Shown here piece after piece: positions 10,401-18,071 of a stretch of 64,000 bases of DNA. Position 1 is the first letter of the stretch. Each line of letters starts with the position of its first letter. Below the pieces are notes generated by a model. That model did not search any database. It saw only the letters and a list, made by a program, of their open reading frames with translations, and was not told the DNA's origin. Source of the DNA: Pseudanabaena sp. UWO311 (GTDB lineage Bacteria > Cyanobacteriota > Cyanobacteriia > Pseudanabaenales > Pseudanabaenaceae); contig NZ_SJEE01000009.1 of NCBI RefSeq assembly GCF_006937785.1, positions 1 through 64,000 on the forward strand, in the 5' to 3' direction. Made by a program: the position numbers and the translations under genes.

Positions 10401-11731
10401 AAGAGTCCCTAGATCTTTTAGCTTCTACTGCTATTACTAAAGGGATTGAGCTAGCTTACTGCATAGATACTGATGTACCTGAATGTATTGTTAGTGATAT
10501 AACCCGCTTAAGACAAATATTAGTCAATCTATTTAGCAATGCCGTTAAATTTACATCTCAAGGATCAGTGACATTGAGAGTATCAGTAAAAGAAATTGAT
10601 CAGCAACATCCATATCATCAATTGCTATTTGCAGTTAAAGATACTGGTATTGGCATTCCCAGTGATCGCTACGAACTTCTGTTTAAGCCATTTAGCCAAG
10701 TAGACTCATCCACAACTCGTGAATATGGTGGTACAGGGCTAGGATTAGCGATCGCGAATCAATTAACTATACTAATGGGTGGCGAGATGTCTGTGGAGAG
10801 CGAAGTCGGAGCTGGCTCTATTTTTACTTTTACGATATCTACAGTAGCCGAGACAAATACAGTAATTCCTAAAGAATGGGATTTAAGTCTTGTCGGAAAA
10901 CGCATTTTAATTCTTGAAGATAATGACATTAGCCGTGAAAGCTTGACTATATTTACTCAAATACTACAAATGGAAGTGCTAGCAACTAACTCTAGTGAGC
11001 AAGTGATTACATGGCTACAGAGTGACAAACAATTTGATCTAGCAATTGTTGATACTGGCATTCCAATTACTATTAATGCAGATAGTTCTAATGATAAGTA
11101 TGACAATTGCGATGTCAGCAAGTTAATGCGAATGAAATCAAGCTCACTACCAATGATTTTGCTCTCCCATTCCTTCAGTTGTGATTTATTTAGTCCTGAT
11201 CCAATCACAACCTGTTTGAGCAAACCAATTAAGCGATCGCAGTTATATAATTCTTTGTTAAAGCTCTGTAGCAATAATTCTCAAACGAGAAGTCAAGCAA
11301 AACAGAAAGATATTTCACTTTTTGATGTAAATTTCGCGAACAAATTCCCTTTAAAGATTCTGCTAGCAGAAGACAATATTGTCAATCAAAAAATTGCTAC
11401 CCGTTTTCTCAATCGCTTGGGATATCGTGTTGATGTCGTGGCTAATGGTACAGAGGTTTTAGCGTCGATATATCGCCAAAACTATGATGTAATTCTGATG
11501 GATGTATATATGCCAGAAATGGATGGATTAACCGCAACAAGAAGAATCGTTGCTGAGTTTACCCAGAAGCCTTGGATTATTGCGCTAACAGCCAATGCCA
11601 TGCAAGGCGATCGCGAGATGTGCTTAGAAGCAGGAATGCAAGATTATGTGAGCAAACCTATTCAAATCAAGGAATTAATACAGGCTTTAGAGCAAGCGTA
11701 TAGCGCCTTGCACTTAACCCAAACCCAATAA
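7472..11731 (+). CDS. Hybrid sensor histidine kinase with two receiver domains
   Basis: A membrane-bound hybrid kinase of 1419 residues. Domains in order: about six N-terminal membrane spans (28-190), a further span near 210, an extracytoplasmic Cache-like sensor (about 226-470), a span near 490, HAMP (505-560), PAS (580-700), GAF-like (705-880), HisKA with phospho-acceptor His906 (MSHEIRTPMNAVIG), HATPase (N box LFSNAVKF, G box DTGIGIP), receiver 1 with Asp1194 (IVDTGIP) and receiver 2 with Asp1344 (ILMDVYMPEMDG). Both receivers keep the acidic pocket (LEDN, LAEDN) and the Lys. The signal is unknown. The stop codon and last codons (LTQTQ) lie inside a 35-bp palindrome arm, so the C-terminus may have been reshaped by that element. 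Confidence 0.93.
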   Translation: MNFFSPIARFLHKLLNRKSQDRFQGKTILRFTFLFLLFATLGYLGNYFRLPLFFGVDLLFGSIFVMIAIYFYGISMGVLVSAVASTYTYFLWGQPYAAVLLILESLWVSIGLHRGKQKQPRNIVLLVLSYWLCIGTPLCCLFYYFFLKFGISSIVLVVLKQVINGVLNALIASLCINYLPLKQWLQKGQGDRNQQTIQQMLFHLLLAAVFIPIFTIAILTGAQSLQNINIEIDSQLRASTSSLSSDLKFWHQSNSQILRELAAISSDTQNLERLQFATTTLGKATSTFLYIYTTDAEGNILTAFPNVSDSARASLSKAMLKEDIFQQVKSSLSIAFGDVHTDEITSDSHIDVAVPIFMNNRFNGIIFAALDLSHIKNFLIEKSKTWKTEAFVLDRQNKIISSTSPDFQTGQFFDLAQGGEIHAIGTDQFQWFPTTKGLSAMTRWRKSYYLQQVKINNEIPWSLLVRLSPIPYIDVLEQLHTKILAILLAIILPATLAANFLSRRFASPIAKLMRLTTDLQQDLAVDNDFAWKSSNLKEIDALGYNFQVMAIALQEKFHEIEEVNQSLEIRIQERTAELLKSEERWQLASQAADDGIWDWNIKTGVTFRSDRWRTMLGMNPSIDNEKPVNWIDLIHPDDRDRLLQIQEDYFAHRIDHFITEYRMRCQDGTYKWIATQAKALWNEQDEPIRMVGTNKDITDRKLAIAALEKRESYLTMLVEIQRHLLAESVSNQEYDNILGILGKASDFSSIKLFVCEREQLDEPDLRLYSAWFDENISRHSKSVQTKFKQMIISLQWLSRLANGEIINESLSTISEAERPILTVKNLHSILMMPIVVSGRFWGFFSFHDYLCDRLRDSVEVSLLRISVSSLAMHLERQQAKIEMLQAMESAQSANRAKSEFLATMSHEIRTPMNAVIGMTSLLLDTELSSEQRELTEIVRSSGDNLLTIINDILDFSKIESGKLALDNHPFILRHCIEESLDLLASTAITKGIELAYCIDTDVPECIVSDITRLRQILVNLFSNAVKFTSQGSVTLRVSVKEIDQQHPYHQLLFAVKDTGIGIPSDRYELLFKPFSQVDSSTTREYGGTGLGLAIANQLTILMGGEMSVESEVGAGSIFTFTISTVAETNTVIPKEWDLSLVGKRILILEDNDISRESLTIFTQILQMEVLATNSSEQVITWLQSDKQFDLAIVDTGIPITINADSSNDKYDNCDVSKLMRMKSSSLPMILLSHSFSCDLFSPDPITTCLSKPIKRSQLYNSLLKLCSNNSQTRSQAKQKDISLFDVNFANKFPLKILLAEDNIVNQKIATRFLNRLGYRVDVVANGTEVLASIYRQNYDVILMDVYMPEMDGLTATRRIVAEFTQKPWIIALTANAMQGDREMCLEAGMQDYVSKPIQIKELIQALEQAYSALHLTQTQ

Positions 11732-11824
11732 GACCAAAGCACAAAATGGCGTAGCCATTTTGTGCTTTGGTCTTATTGGGTTTGGGTTTTAATTAACAAA
11801 AGTGTGGCTACACTTTTGTTAATT
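11716..11824. repeat. Palindromic repeat family A, copy 1 (inverted)
   Basis: Two adjacent perfect hairpins. The first is 35 bp (11716-11750 / 11754-11788, loop GTA, core ATGGCGTAGCCAT). The second is 15 bp (11791-11805 / 11810-11824, core AAAAGTGT...ACACTTTT). They are joined through GGGTTTGGGTTTT. Related paired hairpins occur near 21296-21389, 31593-31685 and 56456-56561. The 5' arm of the first hairpin encodes the end of the kinase gene. Confidence 0.8.
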
Positions 11825-11827
11825 GGT

Positions 11828-11870
11828 ATAAAGTTGTGTGGCGCAGATCCACCTCGCCACACAACTTTAT
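11828..11870 (-). terminator. Terminator of cutA
   Basis: A 16-bp perfect stem (11828-11843 / 11855-11870) with an 11-nt loop and T-rich minus-strand 3' side lies just past the cutA stop. Confidence 0.65.
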
Positions 11871-11883
11871 TGGTTCTTTAATT

Positions 11884-12210
11884 TTACAAAGTAGAGCTTG
11901 CCCAGAGAAGATAGTCGCGATCAACTGCGATCGCAGGTATGGCAATAATCTCTGGAGTTTCGTAGGGATGTAGCGATCGCAATCTACTTGCTAACGCATC
12001 GTAATTAGTTTGTAAGGTTTTGATTAAGACTAAATGTTCGGACTCATGACAAAGTTTACCTTCCCATATGTAGGTAGACATCATGGCAGGCATTACCTGC
12101 ACACAAGCAGCGAGTTTTTCTTCAACCAATAAATTGGCAGTACTTTGAGCCTGATTAATTTCAGGGAAAGTTGTCATGATCACGATTAAAGTCGGTTCTA
12201 AGCTTGACAT
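11884..12210 (-). CDS. cutA: Divalent-cation tolerance protein CutA
   Basis: A 108-residue trimeric ferredoxin-like-fold protein. Family signatures are visible: VIMTTFPEINQAQSTANLLV at the N-terminus, LAACVQV, the YIWEGKLCHESEH segment, and LHPYETPEIIAIP near residue 87. CutA1 proteins are linked to copper/divalent-ion tolerance in E. coli, but in cyanobacteria this role is weakly supported, so the biochemical function should be left open. Start ATG at 12208-12210. A hairpin separates it from psb29/thf1 upstream, so it probably has its own promoter or relies on read-through. Confidence 0.92.
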   Translation of the reverse strand: MSSLEPTLIVIMTTFPEINQAQSTANLLVEEKLAACVQVMPAMMSTYIWEGKLCHESEHLVLIKTLQTNYDALASRLRSLHPYETPEIIAIPAIAVDRDYLLWASSTL

Positions 12211-12224
12211 GATTAATCACATAT

Positions 12225-12253
12225 AAAAATGGAAGGCGTTGCCTTCCATTTTT
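12225..12253 (-). terminator. Terminator between psb29/thf1 and cutA
   Basis: Perfect 13-bp stem AAAAATGGAAGGC / GCCTTCCATTTTT with GTT loop, 5 nt from the psb29/thf1 stop. Confidence 0.75.
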
Positions 12254-12257
12254 TATT

Positions 12258-12989
12258 TTATGCTGTAGTTTCTGGATTGTCACTTGCAGGTTCGGCAGTT
12301 GCAGTACTAATAGATGCTGCTTCTTTCTGAGCACGTTTTTTGCGTTCAGCTTCCACCATGTCAGCAATCATTTGACGTGCTTGCTCGATCTTGTCGAGGT
12401 TAGAGCGATATAGATCAATATCTTTCAGTAAGCGATCGCTACCAAATTTCAGCGTTTCACCCACTAACTTGATTACTTCTTCACGCTTAGTACTATCGGA
12501 AATATCGTCGGGATCGCTGATCTCTAACAGAGCATATAGCCCTACACCGAGCAGACGACTGTATTTAAAATTTTCTTTGCTAGCGATCGTGTGTAATTGC
12601 CCAGACAAAGGTTCAAGGTTAATGCCAGAGTCTAAATTGGTCAATAGGGTTTTAATGTCACTGGGCGATCGCGTAGCTAAGTCGCTCAGAGTTGTGGCAT
12701 CTTGGCGAATGCGATCGGAGTCGAATTGTAGAGCTGAACATAATGCATGAAACACAGCAAAGCGATCGGCTTCAGGCTTGTAACCCACCGTAAAGCGATC
12801 GAAAGTTGTCACAAAACCTAATGCAAAAATTGCATCATAAACAAATGTTTGATTTACTTTCAGCAGATGGACTTCCACCAAAAGCTCATCTACAACCCGT
12901 CTATAGACTTGATTGACTGGCTTGGGGAAGGCTAAATAAAAATCTTTTTTAGTATCAGAAACAGTACGAACGGTATTCACAGTCAACAA
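12258..12989 (-). CDS. thf1: Photosystem II biogenesis protein Psb29/Thf1
   Basis: This 243-residue protein matches the Psb29/THF1 family. Signatures include TVSDTKKDFYLAFPKPVN at the N-terminus and YDAIFALGFVTTFDRF near residue 50. A largely alpha-helical body follows, with a charged C-terminal coiled coil (DLYRSNLDKIEQARQMIADM). The protein interacts with FtsH protease complexes and supports photosystem II repair and thylakoid formation. The Ala/Ser-rich tail (SISTATAEPASDNPETTA) is likely disordered. Start ATG at 12987-12989. Length is close to the family norm. Confidence 0.93.
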   Translation of the reverse strand: MLTVNTVRTVSDTKKDFYLAFPKPVNQVYRRVVDELLVEVHLLKVNQTFVYDAIFALGFVTTFDRFTVGYKPEADRFAVFHALCSALQFDSDRIRQDATTLSDLATRSPSDIKTLLTNLDSGINLEPLSGQLHTIASKENFKYSRLLGVGLYALLEISDPDDISDSTKREEVIKLVGETLKFGSDRLLKDIDLYRSNLDKIEQARQMIADMVEAERKKRAQKEAASISTATAEPASDNPETTA

Positions 12990-13149
12990 AACCTAAAGAC
13001 AAGATAGTTAAAATTATCATCGCACAGTTAGCCATAGCATCAGTCTATCGCTGTAGATAAATTTGATCCCAAAAAGTTAATAGCAGCGCTTCGCTACTCG
13101 CTTTTTTTGATTTTATGTATAAAATTAGGAGCAGCACAAAGTAGATAGG

Positions 13150-13172
13150 TAAGGTGGACAATGCCCACCTTA
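13150..13172. repeat. Short palindrome upstream of the acyl-CoA ligase
   Basis: TAAGGTGG / CCACCTTA stem (13150-13157 / 13165-13172). GGTGGGCAATGCCCACC-like palindromes are common scattered elements between cyanobacterial genes. It lies about 45 nt upstream of the ligase start, so it could sit in the leader or promoter. Confidence 0.45.
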
Positions 13173-13214
13173 CTGAGTGATTGCTATATTAAAAAAATTT
13201 AGGTAAATATAGTC

Positions 13215-14714
13215 ATGAATTTAGCTCGGCTAATTTCCGAAACCGCAGCAAAATACCCCGACAAACCAGCGATCATCTTTGCAGGCAAAACTTGGACTTA
13301 CCAAGAATTTGATCGCCAAGTATACAATTATGCAGCTAGCCTCGATCGCTTAGGTATCAAAAAAGGCGATCGCGTAGCAATTCAACTGCCAAAATGCATC
13401 GAGTTTTTATTTTTACACTTTGCAGTTCTCTCCATCGGCGCAATTTCTCTACCTCTAAATCCAGATTATCGCCCTGAAGAAATTGTCTATTTTTTAACGG
13501 ATTCAGGTACTTCACTGTTTGTAACTAATAGTGAGCTTCTCAGCAAAGTGCGATCGGCAATTCAAGATTTAACAGAATTAAAAATCCTACTCAAAGAAGA
13601 ATTGCTTCCATCAACGCCTGAAGTAATTCTTCCAAAATACCCCGCAGGTGGTGATGATATTGCAATGATTTGCTACACATCAGGCACAACGGGACGTTGC
13701 AAAGGCGCAGCGATTTCTCATCGTAATCTTATTGCCAATATGAAAGCTCTGCACAAAGCTTGGGAATGGAGCGATCGCGATATTTTGCTTCATGTCTTGC
13801 CCTTATTTCATGTGCATGGATTGAATGTTGCAGCGCTGGGCTGTCTATACGCAGGTGCAACCATGATCATGTTCGAGAAATTTGAACCGCGCCAAGTCTG
13901 GGAAACCTTAGTATCAGAAAGCTGTACTTTGTTCATGGGCGTTCCCACTATTTATCAACGACTGATCAATGAGTGTGGAAAATTGGAATCTCAGGCAAAT
14001 TTACAGAAGATGCGCCTATTCGTCTGTGGTTCCGCACCACTGAGCGATCAACAGTTCTATCAATTTGAAAATATTACAGGTTTTCGCATTCTAGAACGCT
14101 ACGGCATGACCGAAACAGGAATGAATGCCTCAAATCACATTGCGCCAGAACATCGTAAAGCCAAGAGTGTTGGATTCCCTTTAGAAGGTGTAGAAATTCG
14201 GATAGTTAATCCTGAAGGTAAAGATGTTGCGATCGCAGAGGTCGGTGAAGTCTGGATACGTGGCGCAAATGTCTTTCAAAGCTATTGGGGAATGCCAGAC
14301 AAAACAGCAGAATCATTTACTGATGGATGGTTTCACACAGGCGATCTCGGATTTCAAGCTCCTGATGATAACAATAGATTGTACTTAGTCGGTCGCGCTA
14401 AGGAACTAATTATCACTGGTGGATTTAATGTCTATCCCAAAGAGATCGAAAATGTTCTCGAATCCCACGAATCTGTCAAAGAATCAGCAGTAGTGGGTTT
14501 ACCCGATAATGATTTTGGCGAAAAAGTCGTGGCTGCGATCGCCATTAAAGAAGCAATCAATATTACACCTGAAGAGTTAATTGCTCATTGCAAAATTCGT
14601 CTCGCCGCCTACAAATGCCCTAAACAAATATTTTTTGTCACTGAACTCCCCCGCAATGCGATGGGCAAAATCCAGAAAAATATTTTAGTCCAACAAATCA
14701 TTACGCCCCTTTAG
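13215..14714 (+). CDS. Acyl-CoA synthetase, ANL superfamily (malonyl-CoA synthetase-like)
   Basis: A 499-residue AMP-forming ligase. The P-loop-like motif is YTSGTTGRCKGA (residues 155-166). The adenylate motif is YGMTETGMNASN near 296. The hinge region is GWFHTGDLG and then VGRAKELIITGGFNVYPKEIE. The catalytic Lys lies near the C-terminus (PRNAMGKIQKN). The YGMTETGMN element and overall length resemble MatB/ACSF3 malonyl-CoA synthetases more than long-chain fatty-acid ligases, but substrate choice is inferred. ATG at 13215. It stands alone and converges on a response-regulator gene, with a shared hairpin between them. Confidence 0.85.
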   Translation: MNLARLISETAAKYPDKPAIIFAGKTWTYQEFDRQVYNYAASLDRLGIKKGDRVAIQLPKCIEFLFLHFAVLSIGAISLPLNPDYRPEEIVYFLTDSGTSLFVTNSELLSKVRSAIQDLTELKILLKEELLPSTPEVILPKYPAGGDDIAMICYTSGTTGRCKGAAISHRNLIANMKALHKAWEWSDRDILLHVLPLFHVHGLNVAALGCLYAGATMIMFEKFEPRQVWETLVSESCTLFMGVPTIYQRLINECGKLESQANLQKMRLFVCGSAPLSDQQFYQFENITGFRILERYGMTETGMNASNHIAPEHRKAKSVGFPLEGVEIRIVNPEGKDVAIAEVGEVWIRGANVFQSYWGMPDKTAESFTDGWFHTGDLGFQAPDDNNRLYLVGRAKELIITGGFNVYPKEIENVLESHESVKESAVVGLPDNDFGEKVVAAIAIKEAINITPEELIAHCKIRLAAYKCPKQIFFVTELPRNAMGKIQKNILVQQIITPL

Positions 14715-14719
14715 AATAA

Positions 14720-14774
14720 CCGAACCAAAAAGTAAGTTGCCATGCAAAGCATAGCAACTTACTTTTTGGTTCGG
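14720..14774. terminator. Bidirectional terminator overlapping the DUF3685 gene end
   Basis: A 21-bp stem (14720-14740 / 14754-14774) with an inner ATGC/GCAT mini-stem. Its 3' arm contains the stop codon and last codons (SRTKK) of the minus-strand response regulator, so the hairpin is partly coding. Confidence 0.8.
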
Positions 14775-16558
14775 CTATCTTGCCAAGCATTGCCAATTCC
14801 TTGCACCACACCGCGCCCAATCAAGCCAATCCCACGCCCGATTACATTGGTTAACACATACACAAATCCACTACCAATAAAGGCGATCGCAGATTTTAGG
14901 CGAGGAGCGATCGCATCTTGTAGTTCCAGCGCCAAAGTTACCGCAAGTTTTACACCTTCTAGGTTTTGCAACTCCTGATTGCGAGGCGTATAGATACTTA
15001 CTTTTTTGATCCCACGATCGGCAAATGTCAACAACATATGACGACTTTCAAAGATTAATTGTGGGTCAGTAATATACTTTTCTAAGCGATATTTCCAAGA
15101 TAAATCATTGCGAAACCGTTCTATTTCACGAGTCGCAAGTAGATTGTAACGATAGAAATTATGTTTGATTTCTTCAGCATTTGCAAAATTATTTAAAAGT
15201 GGTTGAATTACAGCATTAGCAATTTGAATAATCAAATTATCTAAGATTAACTCTAACCTCTGCATCGCTTCAGTTGTTCCTATAGCAGCAGTAGAATTAT
15301 CAACTACTAATTCCGTCTCAAACAATAAATGTGATAGAAAATTATCAAATTGAGGGATCTTATCTAAAAATTCTATTTGTATGATTACTACATCATTAAG
15401 CAAAACATCTACAACATTAACTTCAGTATCAATATTAGCAAGATCATTCAGAGCGTAATATTTACCAAAGAAATTAATTACAGTTTCCTGCCAAATACTT
15501 TTTAAAATGTCAGGTATTTTTACTTCTAACTGTGACGGACTAATTTGAGAAAACCGTAAATCAGTAATACTTTGTTCAATTTGTCGCAAAGCAATATAAA
15601 GAAGCTGACGTTTTTTTTCATCTTTTAAAACATCAATTTCCAAAGGCGTTTTGCTGGAATTTAATAAGCTAGATTGCAGTTTGTTAACTGTCTTATCCCA
15701 TAGACTCGCTTGAACGGCTAAAGCATTATTGCTTGATTTCTGTTCAGACTGATTTTGTGATGTATCAGCTAAGCGATCGCTGATTTCCAGATTAGGTTTA
15801 GATATCTCCTCAAAAATACTAGGGACGTTACTTGCAGTATCATTAACTGGCGCTGTTTTTTGTCCCCATAGGCGATTAAATAACCAACGTGCAGCTTGTA
15901 ATTCTCGCGCCTGTCCCGCTAGAACCATTTTGGTAATCTGATCACCAAGCTGATAATTATTGGTATTAGCCAAATTTGCCTTCACCTCAGCTAATACTCG
16001 ATCAATTCCTCTTATTCCCGACAAATAGAAATTACGCCGTACGATCGCCACTACAGTCTGCTCAGGCAAGTTTTTTTGAAGGGAATCGGATTGATTGAAT
16101 TGAGCTGATGGCTCAGTACTGAGTCGAATGCGATCGCTCAAATATCGACTTCCTGAAGCAACTTGGCGTATAGCAATAATTAATTCGTCAGGATTAGTCC
16201 CCTTTAGGCAAAATCCCTCAACCCCAACCTGCCAAGCTGTCCGCACCAATTCAGGAGATTGGCTAGAACTCAACAGCAAAATTGGCAATTTGGGATATTC
16301 AAATTTTAATCGCTGGCATAGATCTAAACCAGATTGCTGACTGCTTTCTCCTAACTCCAAATTTTTTGCACCTAAATTCAGATCGAGAATTACTAAATCA
16401 AAATCTAATTCTCCTTGTAAAATCCCTACAGCTTCGGCAACTGTCTCCCCTTCCTCCACCACTTCCAAATCTGAAAATTGAGCTAGCCACGATCGCATCC
16501 CCATCCGAAAAATGCGATCGGCATCTATTAAAAGTAATTTATATAGCTCGTCACTCAT
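14759..16558 (-). CDS. Response regulator with DUF3685 output region
   Basis: A 599-residue protein. Residues 5-130 are a receiver domain with acidic pocket IDADR (Asp12, Asp14), phospho-acceptor Asp59 (DLVILDLNLG) and a conserved-type Lys (GFCLKGTNP). The rest matches the cyanobacterial DUF3685 region: a helical, Asn-rich linker, then a segment near the C-terminus with Gly-rich hydrophobic repeats (IAFIGSGFVYVLTNVIGRGIGLIGRG). No HTH is visible, so the output may be protein- or membrane-based. It lies 61 nt downstream of a histidine-kinase-like gene on the same strand, which suggests a two-component pair. Confidence 0.82.
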   Translation of the reverse strand: MSDELYKLLLIDADRIFRMGMRSWLAQFSDLEVVEEGETVAEAVGILQGELDFDLVILDLNLGAKNLELGESSQQSGLDLCQRLKFEYPKLPILLLSSSQSPELVRTAWQVGVEGFCLKGTNPDELIIAIRQVASGSRYLSDRIRLSTEPSAQFNQSDSLQKNLPEQTVVAIVRRNFYLSGIRGIDRVLAEVKANLANTNNYQLGDQITKMVLAGQARELQAARWLFNRLWGQKTAPVNDTASNVPSIFEEISKPNLEISDRLADTSQNQSEQKSSNNALAVQASLWDKTVNKLQSSLLNSSKTPLEIDVLKDEKKRQLLYIALRQIEQSITDLRFSQISPSQLEVKIPDILKSIWQETVINFFGKYYALNDLANIDTEVNVVDVLLNDVVIIQIEFLDKIPQFDNFLSHLLFETELVVDNSTAAIGTTEAMQRLELILDNLIIQIANAVIQPLLNNFANAEEIKHNFYRYNLLATREIERFRNDLSWKYRLEKYITDPQLIFESRHMLLTFADRGIKKVSIYTPRNQELQNLEGVKLAVTLALELQDAIAPRLKSAIAFIGSGFVYVLTNVIGRGIGLIGRGVVQGIGNAWQDSRTKK

Positions 16559-16619
16559 TGGGAAATTGGTCAGACGATTTTGCTCAATATATCTTAAAGT
16601 TCTACGGTTAAACTAATAT

Positions 16620-17894
16620 TCAAATAAATGGCAAAAATATTGTTAGAATTTCGCCATCAAAGGCTGCGCTGGTGGAATGCATTCTCACGGTAAGCTTACC
16701 TCCTAGAGCTTTTAGCAAGGTCTTCGTAGTTGGCAAACTCAAACTTAAGGTTCCTGTTTCAGGTTGGAGCATTAGCCATTGCCCAACGGCTTTGAGCAAT
16801 GGTAAATCACCTCCACCTTGTCGTGTTACCTGCGATTGAAACTGTAATTTTAGATATTCACCCGCACTGGTTAGGATTAGCTGAATATGACTATCGGGTG
16901 GAAAACTACGAACTAAGCGATCGACTAAACCATTGAGAACTTGAGATAGCAGTAAGCCATTGCTATAAATCGCAGGAATCTCCGTAGGTAAAATCATTTC
17001 TAGAGAAATCTGTCTTCTTCCTGCATGTTCCTGCCAACGCATAAATCCATCGCTCAAAATATCTTCGATTTGTGTCGCTTCCAACATAATCGGGTAACTA
17101 TCGAGTTGCGCCGCCTCAAAAATCAGATTAAATCTTTCAATCTGTTCTGTACATTCAGCATCAACTCGATCTAATCGTGTTTTCACTTCCGCCGATATAT
17201 CCTTACGCCGCTTTAGCGATCGCACCAACATCCGAATCGTAGTAAGCGGAGTGCGCACCTCATGAGTAATAGCTTTGATAATATCGACTTCTTGAATTTC
17301 AGGGATCGGCAACTCTTGATGAATCGAAGATTGCGCCATCAAAACTGCACCAAATCTTGCCATTATCTGATAAGACGGCAATACAAGTGGAAATTTTTGT
17401 AGCTTAGCCTGCAATAAAGTCTGATGTTCAGCGCGACGAATTCTGGGTAAAAGTACTGCGATCGCAGCTTGAATCGCAATAGGATGAAGTGACCAAACGC
17501 AGGTGTGACTTTTTGCTGATGATAGTACTAAGAAACTAAAATTCTCAGTAACTAAAATACAAAACCATTCTTGATTAAGACTATCTGCTTTGGGGATCGA
17601 GACAATTTGCGTGTTTCCAATCGGCAAGGAAGCAGTCGGGAATAATGAAGATTTACTGGTAGTAAATACCCAAGCTTGTAACTCAGGCTGGCGATAGGCT
17701 ACATTCGGGAAAATATACGGATGATGAGTCAGCATCAGCCCTTTAAGCTGGCTCTGAATAGAAAATTGCTGGAGGACAGCGATCGCTCGATACCAGAATT
17801 CTTTCGCATCAGTTTGGTGCAACTCTTCGACAAACTCATGAGTTTGTGGGGCTTGATGCAGAGCCTCATATATTGTTGCCAATCCTGTTGCCAA
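16620..17894 (-). CDS. Histidine-kinase-like protein with degenerate ATPase domain
   Basis: A 424-residue soluble protein. It has an N-terminal unclassified sensor region and a HisKA helix with His211 (THEVRTPLTTIRMLVRSL). The C-terminal region is where HATPase should be, and the alignment fails at key points. The N-box position reads VLNGLVDRLVRSF instead of NLxxNAxK. No DxGxG G1 box is seen (LQFQSQVTRQGGGDLP). Only the final GGKLTVR matches a typical end. It may be a pseudokinase or phosphotransfer scaffold. The start is taken as TTG at 17892-17894, with GAGGA about 10 nt upstream. It precedes the DUF3685 response regulator. Confidence 0.75.
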   Translation of the reverse strand: MATGLATIYEALHQAPQTHEFVEELHQTDAKEFWYRAIAVLQQFSIQSQLKGLMLTHHPYIFPNVAYRQPELQAWVFTTSKSSLFPTASLPIGNTQIVSIPKADSLNQEWFCILVTENFSFLVLSSAKSHTCVWSLHPIAIQAAIAVLLPRIRRAEHQTLLQAKLQKFPLVLPSYQIMARFGAVLMAQSSIHQELPIPEIQEVDIIKAITHEVRTPLTTIRMLVRSLKRRKDISAEVKTRLDRVDAECTEQIERFNLIFEAAQLDSYPIMLEATQIEDILSDGFMRWQEHAGRRQISLEMILPTEIPAIYSNGLLLSQVLNGLVDRLVRSFPPDSHIQLILTSAGEYLKLQFQSQVTRQGGGDLPLLKAVGQWLMLQPETGTLSLSLPTTKTLLKALGGKLTVRMHSTSAAFDGEILTIFLPFI

Positions 17895-18008
17895 GTTTAG
17901 TCATCCTCAAGCTAGTTATACTCTTACGCTTTTAGGAAAATTTAATATTTCTTTTTTAAATTGTCTACAAAAGTTTAAAAATGAAAACACCATATTTTTC
18001 TTGGCTTA

Positions 18009-18043
18009 CGGTTTTCACATTGAGCTTGCCAATGTGAAAACCG
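18009..18043 (-). terminator. Terminator of psb27
   Basis: Perfect 14-bp stem CGGTTTTCACATTG / CAATGTGAAAACCG, 7-nt loop, 29 nt past the psb27 stop. Confidence 0.6.
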
Positions 18044-18071
18044 CAATGAGTGCCGTTTCCCAACAATAAAA

